Below are positions 12,652 through 25,500 of a stretch of 64,000 bases of DNA, in pieces; positions within the stretch are counted from its first letter, which is position 1; the number at the start of each line of letters is the position of its first letter. Both the position numbers and the translations under genes were made by a program. The notes below the pieces were generated by a model. It ran no database searches. It was not told the DNA's origin and worked only from the letters and a program-made list of their open reading frames with translations. Source of the DNA: Symbiodinium sp. CCMP2592 (Eukaryota; Sar; Dinophyceae; Suessiales; Symbiodiniaceae); the NCBI GenBank assembly GCA_905221615.1, contig CAJNDT010000007.1:62001-126000 (forward strand), written 5' to 3'.

Positions 12652-13596
12652 ATGGCAGAAGGTGAGGGCTCCGCCAAAGGCGTGGAGGCACGGACTTTAT
12701 GGACACTGAACAGGCTGATGGTGCTCCTGGGGATCCGGCCGGAAAAGTCAGACAAGTTCATCAGCGGTTTCACTACAGAAGAGGCTTCTGCTAGAGCTTT
12801 GGCACGCTTCTTGGACGAGCCTGAGGTCCCAGCTTGCTTTTTCATCCCTAGCAGTGAGTCGGTCACATGCACTGTGGATCTCCCTTCAGCTCCGCAGATG
12901 AGAAAGAAGTTTGTGGCCATGCATAGATCGAGCCCTGAAGTCCAGATCAGCAAGGAAACCATTGCAGAGTCAGTCATCCTGATGGAGATGACGAAGAACG
13001 TGATGGATTTGCTGAATATGTATTGCCAATCAGTTTACCTTTCTACACTGACGAACCCTGCAAATCAGGCAGGATGGTCAGATCTGATCGCCAAAGACCT
13101 CATGGACAAGTACCATGTCTTCCTTGCCAGCCTGCACGTAACCGTGGGACTCATGAAGGGCCACACCTGGTTGCCCCACCCACCGCGAGATGCGCTCCCC
13201 ACCAGTGGCGGCATGGCTGCTGCCTCAGGCGGCGCTGGATCATCTGGTGGCAAGGATAAGGTGCACGTCCTGGAAGGGGCGGTGATTACGTGGACCAAGC
13301 AGATTCGCCACGTGCTCAAACAGGATCCCGAGGTGCTGCTCAAGGACGGCAAGAACCCGGAACCAAGCGCCGAGCTCAAGTTCTGGCGCAGCAAGGCAGC
13401 AAACTTGAACTCCATCCATTCTCAATTGGGTATGGATGCGCTGAAGAAGGTCCTGAAGTTCTTAGAGACGAACAAGAGCACGTACACTGCACCTTTTTCA
13501 AAGCTGCAGAAGGAGGTTGAAGAGGCTCGGGAAGAGGCAAACGACAACGTAAAGTTCTTGTCAACGTTGACAAAGCTACTTGTCATAACAGAGCTC
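12652..13596 (+). other. Dynein exon 1: N-terminal tail
   Basis: The first exon encodes about 315 residues. It begins [20 protein letters not shown] and includes the tail element [20 protein letters not shown], typical of the start of the DHC_N1 domain used for heavy-chain dimerisation and intermediate-chain binding. A Gly/Ala/Ser-rich insert ([16 protein letters not shown]) at about 13207-13257 is probably a flexible loop. The 3' end is ambiguous: a GC donor after 13596 closes the frame to the next exon (13683), whereas the textbook-looking GTGAGT at 13608 does not. Confidence 0.8.
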
Positions 13597-16500
13597 GCTT
13601 TGATGCTGTGAGTATGCTGTGTTTCTTGCGTTGTGCCGCCAGGACGACTTGGTAGTTGGGGCGTCGTCGGGCGTCGTCGGAGGGAGAAATAGCATACTTG
13701 AGTCACTTGAGGTCCATCGACAAACTCACCAGTGACAGCGCTGATTTCGAGCAGCTCGAGCAGCTGTTTGAGCCAGTCCTTCACAACATTCTGCTCATCT
13801 GGCGCTATTCGAAGTTCTACACCACGCCAACGCGATTGGCTGTCCTGATCAGGGAAATTTGTTGCTTGGTTGAAAGGTCAGCTGTGCTAGTCAGTCAAAG
13901 ATTAGTTCAGTCCAACTGTTTAGCCAAGCTGCTTCCTGTCGCACAGCAGCTGAGGCAATTCCATCATTGCACAGGCGGTTCGGTACATCAACGGCAGCGA
14001 CATTTTCACCATGATCTCTTCCGAAGAGACAACAGAGTGCTATGCCAAGCTCGAAAACACGTACAGGAGCTCCGGCACCATGGTGCATTGAGCTGTCAGC
14101 CGTCCACAAGCATCATGTTTGCTGCATTGCTCGTATCACACTCGTCTGCAGGATTTGCACTTCCTTCAAGGATGCCTACCTTCTATTCAAGGACATCGCG
14201 CTGAATCAGGATGGTTCCGGATGGAAGATGAGCCTCGGCCCGCATATGCCTGCACACGGAAGCTTCTTTCGAACGTCCTTGACCCCACAGGGGCGTGGCA
14301 GTCAGAAGTTGACGCAATCCAGGAAGAACGATGCCCTTTTCGTTCGGCTCGACTCCTTCCGGGATCGTTGCCGTGATGCCTTGGACTTCACACGCACGGT
14401 GCCGTGTCATGTGGATTTTGCAGCATGTTCTCGGTGCAGCGCGTTTGGCTTTGTGCGGAAGGGACTGGCATGACAATTAAACATTTCATGCTGCTTGCAG
14501 AGGGTGCATGTCCGACTTGGAGCAATAGTGATGAACCCGGGGGATGCGAGCTAATCGAGCACGTTTCCATCGTCTTTGCCTCAATTGCTCCTGTGAAGGT
14601 GATACAGTTCTCCAAGCTCGAGCGTGTGGAAATCGGTGGGACAAAGGGTAAGGCCGCATTGCTGAAATGATGTCCCCCCTTAGCGGCTACGATTAGTGTT
14701 GATTGACCGGTAATAGTGCATTGCTGGGTTGCGGTTCTGCCGAAGTCAACACGGTAGCCATGGCCGCCCATTCAGCTGAAGCCGGATTAGCCGGAGAAGT
14801 AGCACAGCATCCACGGGCTCGTGGCGGTGAGTGTGAGGGATTCGTCATGATTCAATAAACCACAGAAGCAAGTATTCCGAATTCTCTTCTAAAGGGCGAC
14901 CACGGCACATTGGGAAGCGAGTCAAGAGTCTGAACCGTGAAGTCGGCTCTAGGTCCTTTCGGACTGTGTCGTCGCCATCAAAGAGGAGTTCTTGAAGTGC
15001 GTCGAGACCTTCAAAGGAGTGAGCTATGACATCATGGATGTCGGAGAAGTGCAGCTACTTTTCAGATCCCAGATGTCTCGGTGTAGGGTGATGGATGGTA
15101 TAGGTGCTTGATGTTCACTTTAAAATTCAGCATGCCCATGCCCGTGCTTGGAAGTTGGGCAGCCTAGGTTCGAGCACGACTACTTCAAGTTCCGCATGAC
15201 AGTCAAGGATCTTGACAGGAGACTTGGTAGCCTCCTGGGCTCTGCTTTTGACGAGCCTGGGCTGGAATGGCGGCGATGAGTGCGTTTAGGAAACCAGCCC
15301 AAAGTTCGGTTGAGGTGGCCTACGTGAGCCAGGTCGGACTATCTGTCAAGTCCTGACTGCCTCGTAATGCAGAGGATTTGGACACCATCAACATGCGCAT
15401 CAAGCTGTTCGACATTTTCGAGGGCTTGCTGGAGCGTCCGATCATCCAGGCCTGTCGAGGGATTGCGACAGAGTGGAAAGCTACGGTTGTAGGACGGGGT
15501 TCGACTTCGCAACAATCGCCAGGCAGAGCTGGAGAAGAAGCACAAGATGCTGTTACACCAGGTCAGGCACCAGAGAATTTGTGCTTGTGTGCCCGTGTGT
15601 GGCTTGAGGCCATCTCGACATGTCTGGCAATTGAGTCCCGAGGTCGAACAGGATCTCACAGCCGTGGAGACTGGCTTCGTGGAGGTGTGGTGCCAGGGTC
15701 GGGGTAGGTTGGTGGTGAAGCTTAAGGATACCGGCACTGTCATGTGAAGGCGAAGGACAAGGTGGACCAGTGCTACGACGATGCGCCGATCTTCTCGAAT
15801 CTGCCTCCAGCGGCCGGTGCCATCTATTGGGCCCGCTGCTCAAGGCACCGCATCAACGAGCCGATGAACAAGCTCGCGTTCTACAACCTCGCATTGAGGG
15901 AAACGCCTGAAGAGTTCAGAGAGGTGAAAAAGCAGCATCAGACCTTGGACAAGATGCTCCAGGACTACGAGCTGCAGCGCTACCAGACTTGGGAGCAGAC
16001 CTCCGTCGAAGCCGCCAAGGAGAAGCTGAAGATGAGGCTCCTGCGACGGCAGGAGAAGTCGGGTCTTCTGAAGGTGAACTTCGACCCGGCCTTGGTCCGA
16101 TTGCTGCGGGAGGTGAAGTTTTTCCTCATCTTCGACATCGAGGTGCCTCCCGTGCCTCGGAGAGCACCGGCGAATCGATTTCGGCAGCACATGTTCGCGC
16201 GGTTCGCCTTTCCTCCACTTCAACTCAGCTCTGCTCAGATGAGGCAGCACTGGAAATGTTTGACCGGGTGGCCACTTACAGGCAGTGGGTCGCGCAGATG
16301 GATCACATCGTGGGAATGTGCCTGGGCGACAGACCACGGTCTCATGCGCTTGTGAAGCAGACGCCTCTGTGGCCATACCTGCAGGTACAATGCCGTGCTG
16401 ACAGAGCTGCTGCCTGTCGAGGAGCCGCTCTTGGAAGATCGTATTGCCAAGATGGATCAGGCCACGCGATTCTACGAACTGCTCATATTTTGGCTTCAAG

Positions 16501-19500
16501 CCCATTCCACTTCTTAAGTCAGACCAAACTTTTAGTGAAACAGCTGCAGTCAGTGTAGTGTAGTGTAGCACTCCTCCTAAACCTCAGCTATCCTCAACTG
16601 GCTAGTCCGAGTGTGAGAGGGCCGATGTTGAAGGTGCTGTCGCCGGGTCTCACGGAGCTGAAGTGGCGCAGCGAGGACAAAATCCCAGAGTTCATCGAGA
16701 AGCTGGGTTGGAAAATGCACCTCATGGAAGCTTACAATAGCTCTTTGATTCGAGTAGCTGCTGAGTGTTCTAACCAAGAAACTCAGGAATACCATGCGAG
16801 TGGTCAGCGACGTTTCTGGAGTCGTGGAGATCATGAAGGGCGGCTCAGCAACTCTTAAATGACTTCAAGATGGCTCTAGCCGCCGAAAACTGCTGTTCCA
16901 AGGTAACCTGCGGTCGATTTCCGGCATTCTCTCGCAGTGGTGCAAGGAGCCAATCATCTCAAGAGCCAAAGGCGTCGCCGTGCTGCTTGTGCAAAAGCTG
17001 CGCGCGTTGAGTAATACCTTCCTCCACGGCTTAGAGCATCCATAGACCATGGGCCATGCGACAAAGACAAGCTGCTTACTTCCAAATCTTCCAAAGTTAG
17101 ATGCAAAGAACCCGATGTGCGTGCAGGTTCTAAGCCTATGGCGCTGGACGAGTTTGATCTGAAGCACAAGGAGCGTGTGGGCATGCGTGGCTTGGCTGTC
17201 GCAGTATATATCGCGTCAAGCTAGAAGACCAGAATGTATCCTTGCGCAAATTACCGAAGCGGTCTCAGAAATTCAATTCAAACTCCGGGAGCAAGGCCGA
17301 AAGGTTTTTCTGATCTGAGGCATGATGACTCAGTCAGATGGTGGCAAGGAGATCCACAAGTTTGTCAAGGCATGGCTATGGGTCCTTGCGAAACGTGTTC
17401 GCTTAGTCTTAGACTGTTGCTGCCATTCTCATGTTCGGTTGGTGCAACCATTTGGTGCTGTTTTGAAGGACTCGTCGGAGGCCTTGAAGGTCTCCAAGGT
17501 TGCAGCTAACTGGAAGGCTTATGTGGACTTCGTGTCCTGGCTTGCAGCTGAATCGTGTTGAGTTGTTTGCATGAAGGGAACGAGAGCACTGCCCGTAGCA
17601 CCGACACGCACCAAAGACCTCGTCTGGCTTGTTCCGAGTTGCGAGAGCGTAAAGGCAGCAGCAGATGCTGCTGTGACCGTGCTCATATTCATCCCCTTCA
17701 TAGTGGGGCATTGACTGGGAACCAACAGTCTAGCCTAGAATTAGGAGCTTTGTGAGGGGGGCTGGAAGTGGCTGGAAGTGCCTAGAAGCTGGCTGCAAGG
17801 TCAACAACATAGTCATAGAAGGCTTCGTGTCATCCATTGCGGTGTCCCTCCAGCACCTCTGCGAGATCCTTGACCCACTGATCATAGCAAAGCATGAAAT
17901 GCTTCCGCTCTTTGAAGTCAAGGCGTGTATGAAGGGTGAGTGGCAATACAGCAGGTACTAGATCTATCACCCTAGCTTGATTGCTTGTCCTGGCCCTGCC
18001 GCAGGTGGAGTTGCAAGACTCGGAGATCATCTTTGATCCACCCTTCCAGTCGCACAAGCCAGGCGACACTTCACTTAGGGCGACCATTGATGGCTGGCTG
18101 AAGGACTTTTTCGCCACAGTTACCTGCATGCAGCGTCTGGACACGGGCAGTGGTGATTATCTCAACGAGATTCGCGAACATTTCCAGATGCTTCTTGGGG
18201 GCAAGAGGTTTGCAAAGTCTCCCTATCATAGTGCCGACGTGCCTCTGCGCTGTCCAGCCCAAATCGCACCAACAACAATTGAGCCGCCAGCCCCCGTCCC
18301 CTCAACTCCCACGACAATGTTTGGACCCGTGGCCTCAACTAAGGCAGTGCCTGCTGGCCTTGGTGTCGGAGCTCATCGACAACACAGAGCTGAAGTGCTT
18401 CTTGGCCTCGGATGCGTGTAGTTACAACATGAGTCACGCCATGCCTTGGACCTGACCCGCGACGAATTTGCAGTAAGCCCCTTTCGATGTACAGAATGAT
18501 CAGAGAACACAATACCACCGTTATCGCGAACGAAGGCATGGATTACCGTGAGACCTTCATGCAGCACTCGCATCTCGACTGGCCGCATCTTTTGGTCGGT
18601 GAGCCTTTCAATGGAACATCTCGGAACACCGAGGTATTTGTGGACCGAGTCGATTGACAAGTCGTTTGAGAAGTTCTTGCAGGACGGTGTCGGGATGGCC
18701 CATGTGCAGAGATGCGAATTGCACCCCGTGCCAGGAGGGTGCCCGCGACCTTGTGGAAGGCTTCGAGGAGGAGGGGCAGAAGGGACTGCCCCTTGAATCG
18801 GTTGCGCAAGGTATTGGTTTCCAGGATTTGAACGGGTGAGCATGTGTTGTTGTGAGCTTACTTGCCTTCGAATGTCTCTCAGGTCGTTTCGAGACATCAT
18901 GGAGCGCATAAAGGTTGACATCGGACGGCAGATCCCGCCGCTCGAGCAGTTCGACAAGCAGATCATTAATTTCAAGAACCTGAAGCAGGACCCTTCTCAA
19001 AACTAATGGCGGAGAAGGCTGGAGGCGTGCAGGCTCAGTCTAGTCCTGCAAATTATGAAGCATTCGGCTTTGAGTTTGGCTGCTTCATGCTGCTCTTGTA
19101 GGATCTGTCCAACATGAAGACGCCGGTGGACATCCACTGGTTACGTGTAGGAGACTGGGTCTGCGATTGATAGCGGTAATCAGGTTGATTCTGCTGAGTG
19201 ACGCAGGAGCGCAGCCGGTGAAGCTGAAGCTGGTTTCTTTCGCGCGACAGTGGGAGGAGAAGTATGTGGACTTCATCAAGACCTTCACCGAGGAGGGGGG
19301 CAGTGCATGAACGCAGAGTGCCTTCGAGAGCGAATTGCGTTTTGGGCGTCGCGTCGCCTTCGAGGAGCGGATTCGCACCCTGGTGAAGTTCATCAACGAG
19401 CAGCAGGAAGGTTTGGGCCCGCCGTCTCCGGTGGATGAACCCGAGAACGAGAAGCTGCTGCAACTCGGAGAGATTTAAGTCGCGCGATTCTGCTGTCATA

Positions 19501-22500
19501 GCGGAGATACACTTGTCACATGAGGTACTCGACCATGACCAACATTCGCGACGTGAAGCTGGCCACCAATGCGGTGAAGAAGCTTTTCCCGCCAATCAGG
19601 GACTTATGTCAGCTCCTGAAGAAGCACCACGTGAATCACGATGGTCTCAGTGAGCTTGACCAGGCCGCTTGTGACAAAACTCTTCGTCCTGCCTCCCTGG
19701 ATGACGTGTGCACCTGGCATGTTCCAGGCACCCAACAAATGGGACGAAGTGATCCGCATGGCCTTCGATGTCAAAGAGCAAATTCTGCCTTTGCAGAGTG
19801 TCGCTTGGCTGGAGGAGCAGGTGGCACTGGTGTGCTTGTCTGCTTACCTGGGTGCTCTGTACGTTTGAGTTGAGTTCAGGGGACCGCATAGCCGAATCAT
19901 GCGCTCATGGGAACTGCGGCATAGCATGTTGTTTGTCCACGTTTTGGAAAAGGAAGAAGTCCTCAAGATCCGCAACAAGATCGATGTTTTTGCGGAAGAG
20001 CTTCAGGGTTTCTGCCACGAATTCCGCGAAAAGTGCCCTTTCGACCCCGCGAATGCCATGAATGGGGAATACGACCTGAGCTACGAGACCATGAACGAGC
20101 AGCCAGACCTTAGACTAGGGCGGCCGGATCCATGTCCACACACATGCGGCTTGTGCCATGATGCAGCGTTAAGAAAGGTATTACAACAAGACTCTGGCTA
20201 TTCGGCAGCGTGCCAACGAATTCAACGTGTTTCGGCATGCTCATGCAAAGTTTTCTCTTGACTTCTTGACTTATCCCGCACTTTGGTGATAAAGTGCAGA
20301 GCCGGTGTGAGGGAACATAGCTACCATCGCTGAACTTGGCCTTGCTGCTTGTTCTGCTGTGAGTGTGGGAGGATCTGGAGCTGCTGTTCGATATGCAGAT
20401 GTCCAGCTACCGAGAGCTCAAGGATGCAAGCATGGCATATGCCTGTTCCACCCGCTTTTGCGCTAGTTCAAGTTTGGGACCAGGACTGCCAGGAGGAGTT
20501 GATCTTGCTAAAGAACCTCTGGGACGGCGTGACGCTGGTGCGCCGGCCAAAGGGTTCCGGTGTCTGTTTGTGTCACGCATTGTTACCAGAGGATTTCTGG
20601 CAGACATTCTGATGTGAATGCTCAAAAAGGCGTCCGTTTATGTAATGCTAATTGTCACGGAAGCTAGCCTCTTTTGGGGCTTGCAGGAGTTGTTGGTTAC
20701 AGTTTTGTTTTGTGCGGACAAAGGAGTTTAAGGGGGCCCTTGCTCTTGATATTTCAGGTATCTCAGCATCAGCAGGGAGGGGGACCCTTTCCTTTCCCAC
20801 CTTATTTCCTTTTATATAATGACGGGCTGGGGCCACCCGTCAATGGGGTCTGTACAGCAGAGCAGAGACGCTAGCATTCGGCAACATAACCGCAGCGTAC
20901 ATTTGCACAGCTGAAGGCAGCAGCATTTCCTTAGACTGTTTCACGTTCACCGCAAGCATCTTGTCCGACTCGTTGTTGACAAGCACAAGCATCGACGAGT
21001 TTGTATGAGGGTGGGCGATAGCAGGTTACCCACAGATACAAGAAACACTGCATCATACACATTCGCTTACCAGGATCAGCTCGAGTTTGCAATACACTGC
21101 TACCCCTTCCGTCCCCCTGGCTTTCGACCAGTTGCAAGTCTTTAGTGTGAAATTGTATGAAGATCCTGAGCGACCGCCGAGGTGAAAGAGACCTTCGAGA
21201 GTTGGAACAGCATCCTGTGGGACAAGATCGACACAGACTCGCTGGTCCAACAAGCCCGAGATCTCCAGAACCAGGCCACCAGAGCAAAGTACAGGAAAGG
21301 ATAGGTGTCCCAGAAGGAGACGTGGCACATTTGGATGTTTTCTTTCGTGCACACCACTTACCATGTAGATCCTGTTGGTTTGCATGGACGTACGTATGTA
21401 TTTATGTATGCAAGTTTGTATGAGTGTGTGTATGTATGCATGTGTTTCCATGTATGTATGTATGTATGTATGTATGTATACATTCATGTATGTAGACACG
21501 GAGGTATATACACATGCTATGTATGCATGTGTGTATGTAGGTATGTACACATGTTACGTATGTATGTATGTATGTATCTATACATGTACAACATGTTTAT
21601 TCATTTACACTTGTATGTCTCTTTACTGGACTGAAGCACACTTAGATCACACTTGCCGGCGTTTGCAGACAACCGGCATCTTTTGTGCATGTACGTGCAG
21701 CAATGCAGAACAAGAACGTCTACGACTTAGTAGTTGGTTCCTGCTTGTGACGGTTTCTTTGTTGTTCGTATTATGATGCATACTTCTGTTGTAAATGTTG
21801 TCGTCTGACGTTTGTCAGACGACATCGCTCGACCCGAGCACCTTCTGTCGTCTTACTGAGCAGCACTCCTCACTCAGTGGTGGGCAGCTGCGAAGACGAA
21901 TCAACAACAATGCCTCAGAGTTTCTGTTTGCTTTTTCTTTCAGCCCACACGTTATGAACGGAGGAAGACACTTAGGTCCTAAGGTCATAAACACATTGCA
22001 GCAGGAGAGCCACGGTAGCAGCCACTTTGCGCAACCCGCTGATTCACCTTGCCCATCTGGTATCACCTTAATCTTAGCAGAAGGCTGCATGACGGCAACA
22101 TCCGCCTCTTTGTGTTTCCGTTGCAGGTCAAGAACATGCCGAAGCAGATCAAGGGCTGGCAGCTCTACCGATGGCTCACTGATGAGGTGAAGAACATGGC
22201 AACGGTGCTGCCGCTGGTCCTCCGAGCTGCAGCCAGCGTCTGGGGATTGTTTGCTAGAATCTTGGGAAGTGTTGAAATTGATGGGGCAAGGTCAATGATC
22301 TGCATGGCGAAACGATGCGAGATCGCCATTGGACGAGCATCATGACCATTACGCAGAAGACGTTCGAGAAGGGCCCTGAGTTCTGCTTCAAGGATCCTTG
22401 ATTTCATGGGGCAGCACTACGAGCTTGCATGTCCTTTCAGCACCGCTATGCACCGACTGCATGTGCATTGGCCACGTTCGATCCGACATTTTACAGGATC

Positions 22501-25500
22501 TTTTGGACTTGAAGCTGCACGAGTTTGCAGACGATGTTTCGGAGGTGGTTGACCAGAGCGTCAAAGAGGTGGAGACTGTTGCTGCTTCCAATTGCAAAGC
22601 GAACCAACTAATTAATGATCGTAGTTCCGGAATGCACGATCACGCAGGCCAAAATTGAGAAAAAGCTGTCAGCCATACGGGCGACTTGGTCGAAGATGCC
22701 GGTGTCCTTCGACTGCTCCAACCCAGACTGCCCGCTCCTCGGCGAGCTTGGCATCTCGGCCTGCCTTGGAAAGTGCTGCAATTTTAACATCTCTTTTCCT
22801 ATTTCGTGAGCCTTCAGAGTGCAAAAAGCGTGTCGGGTCAGCTGACATCGATTTGTCATTGGGCAGTTCCTCTAAGCTGTGGGTGGCATCACATACTGTA
22901 CGTCGCCTCGGCTGCCCCTTGCCATGGCCCAGGCGAGGTGATCGAGAAGTTGGACAGCGACTCGCTTGAGATGATGGGCATGACCTCGCAAGGCCGTTTC
23001 ATCGAGTTCTGCAGCTTGGCGGCATGTGGTAGAATTCGATGCCAGCCCGATTTTGCTGTTTCCCTCCTCCACAGGCAAGCCCGTGGTGGACGAGTGGAGC
23101 GGCAAGCTGCGTGCCATCGATGGAGCTCTCAGCGTCTGGACCAAGGTGCAGGCCAACTGGTGCCGCTTGGAGCCCATCTTCATGCGTCTTGGCTACAGTC
23201 TCGAGATGAGGGAACTTTGCAACAGTGTCTCCTCTGTCCGTCACTTGCGCGGAGCAGAAGCCGAGGCAAAGTGCAGACATTCGGTCGCAGCTGCCGGATG
23301 ATTCCAAGCGCTTCGAGCAGATGGATGCGGCCTGGAAGGACATGCGGTCTGACCGGCTCGGGATGTTCTGACCGCTGTTGGGTCTTCGCCCTTCTGCGCG
23401 CTGAATTGAAGGAGCTGATGATGGATGCCTCAAACAGCTCACTGATTGTGGAGATCTGCTGTGCAGAGGGGCGACTCGGCGAAAGACCTCGCAAGACCAT
23501 GCCACATCAATTTCCGAGTGCGAAGCAGAATCCGACGATTGTCCCTTCCGAGGCGTGAAGCCAACCTGAAGGCAATTTCAGAAGGAATCGACACCTGTGA
23601 AAGGGCTCTGAACGAGTGCCCCGGCTATAACAGATGTTTGCAGTGGAGTGTTGACAGTTTTCGTTGGTACTCGGCACTCGGAGTATGAGTATGTTCTTAC
23701 AATTCCCAGGTGGTTGAACGCAAGCGCACGGGTCTCTCCAGCTTCATGAGGGAAGGCTTAAAACAAAGAGGAACCGAAACACGTCGTCCATTATGTGGGG
23801 AGAACCCGCACATGGCTTCGCTGCATGAGCGCCTCGGGGTGGAACCGAAAAAATGCGAGGACACGTAACATGCTTCTCATATTGAAGAAAGATGCTGCAG
23901 ACGTCTTCGCTCCAAGAGGAAACTGTGACAAAGGGATCGTGACATTGAAGCAATGAGAACATTAAACGTGCTTCGCAGAACGAAAGCACAGTGCAACAAA
24001 AGAAAACCACTGCACGCGACTTTGCTTGATGAGCAGCTGAGGCGGGGTGAAATTGAAATTGCGCTTGGGTGGACCCCAACTATGAAAGAGCCCCTAGCTG
24101 TCCCTCCCAGGCCATGACAAAGGATGCCACGTGACCACGAGTCAGTCGAAGCCACAAGTCTAGGCGCACTGCTGAGGCTCCCAACGCCCTTGGCCAGCCA
24201 ACGTGTCAACGCGCATCGAGCACGAAAGTGCCAAAAGGGATTTGCAATTCGGAGCCCGGCCGGGATGCGACGCAACACGACACAACACGGGGTCAAACTG
24301 CGCATGTCATCGCTGGGGTGCAAGTGCGGGTGAAGTTAAGCGACTGTAGAAGTCGAAAGTGTCGTCCAGAGCGACCACGACACGCAGCAAAGGAACAACT
24401 GCAAGCGTCTTTTCTTTGTGAATAGGTCGAGGCGGTTGAAACCAAAAGAATGAAACACCAAGCAAGCCTCGCATAAAGGATAAGCGCGACAGAAGGAACC
24501 ACACCATACCGTTTTTCTTAGCAACTCGGGAATGGGGAAAGTAATCGAACAACAACACATATTGTTCTAAACACTGTCCGGAAAGGTTGCAATACAGCCT
24601 CAAGAAGGACAACGCAACACAGCCAACGTTAGCACAAAGCAGCCCGGGCCACTGCTTCAAGCTCCCTGTCTCCCTCAGCCTACGTCAGGTATCTGGAGCA
24701 GAAGAAGAAGGCCTTCCCGCGTTTCTACTTCGTGGCAAACCAAGCATTGCTGGACATCCTGTCCAACGGAGCAAAGCCGCTGAAGGCGCAGGGAACCTTG
24801 AAACCGTGGCGAATTGTAGCCGTTCTCGCAAATGTTCGGAGTTGAAACAACTGCTCTTGCCGGATTCATGATTGCCAGTGGAGGTTGCGGAGTACTTGGG
24901 AGACATCTTCGATGGTGTGAAGACTCTGGATTTCTCAAAAGCTCCAGACACTGGCCGAATCTCTGCTGCTATAATGCTGTAAGGTAGGAATTGTGATGGT
25001 GACTTGGGCACCAGATGATGGGCCATCGACTCTCAATCGGGGCGCGAGTTGCTACATCAGTGCTTTCGTGAATGCCATCAGGCTTGCATTTCGAACTGCC
25101 ATCTCGATTTAACATTTAGTGCGACGCAACAGACATCCTCCACGTGTCGGCCTCGATGTCTGAACTAGACTATACTAATTAGAGTCACTAGTTTAGATGG
25201 TCCGAGCACATACACGCCATATGTGACATCAGTCCGCAGGCGGTAAGACCTCGTAGCAGTCTGCTGCGGTAATGTCCTGGGGGCGGTAAGACCTCGTAGC
25301 AGTCTGCTGCGGTAATGTCCTGGGCTTCAGCATCTTGCATCAGGAATCGCTTGCGGCCACATCTCCAAAGACACGGAGAAAGTGGCTTGGGCAGAGGACA
25401 TGCACATCGATGGTGCTGTGGAGGCTGTTATGTCGAGCTCATGTGCGAGGCAGTTCTGCAAGGGACCATCAAACCGCTTTTGCAGGGATACCTCTTGCAG

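Noticed and set aside
13608-13613. Textbook donor GTGAGT after dynein exon 1
   Set aside because: Using it leaves two bases over and breaks the frame to the next exon at 13683; the GC donor at 13597 keeps the frame. Kept as an alternative only.
15840-16571. 243-codon open frame on the - strand, with similar long - frames at 27780-28451, 30291-31133, 33234-33980, 34068-34670 and 34935-35582
   Set aside because: They lie opposite conserved dynein exons on + and have Leu/His/Gln-rich composition typical of antisense readings. They are shadows of the real exons.
21305-21776. Overlapping open frames rich in Tyr, Val, Cys and Met
   Set aside because: They are translations of the (GTAT)n microsatellite within a dynein intron.
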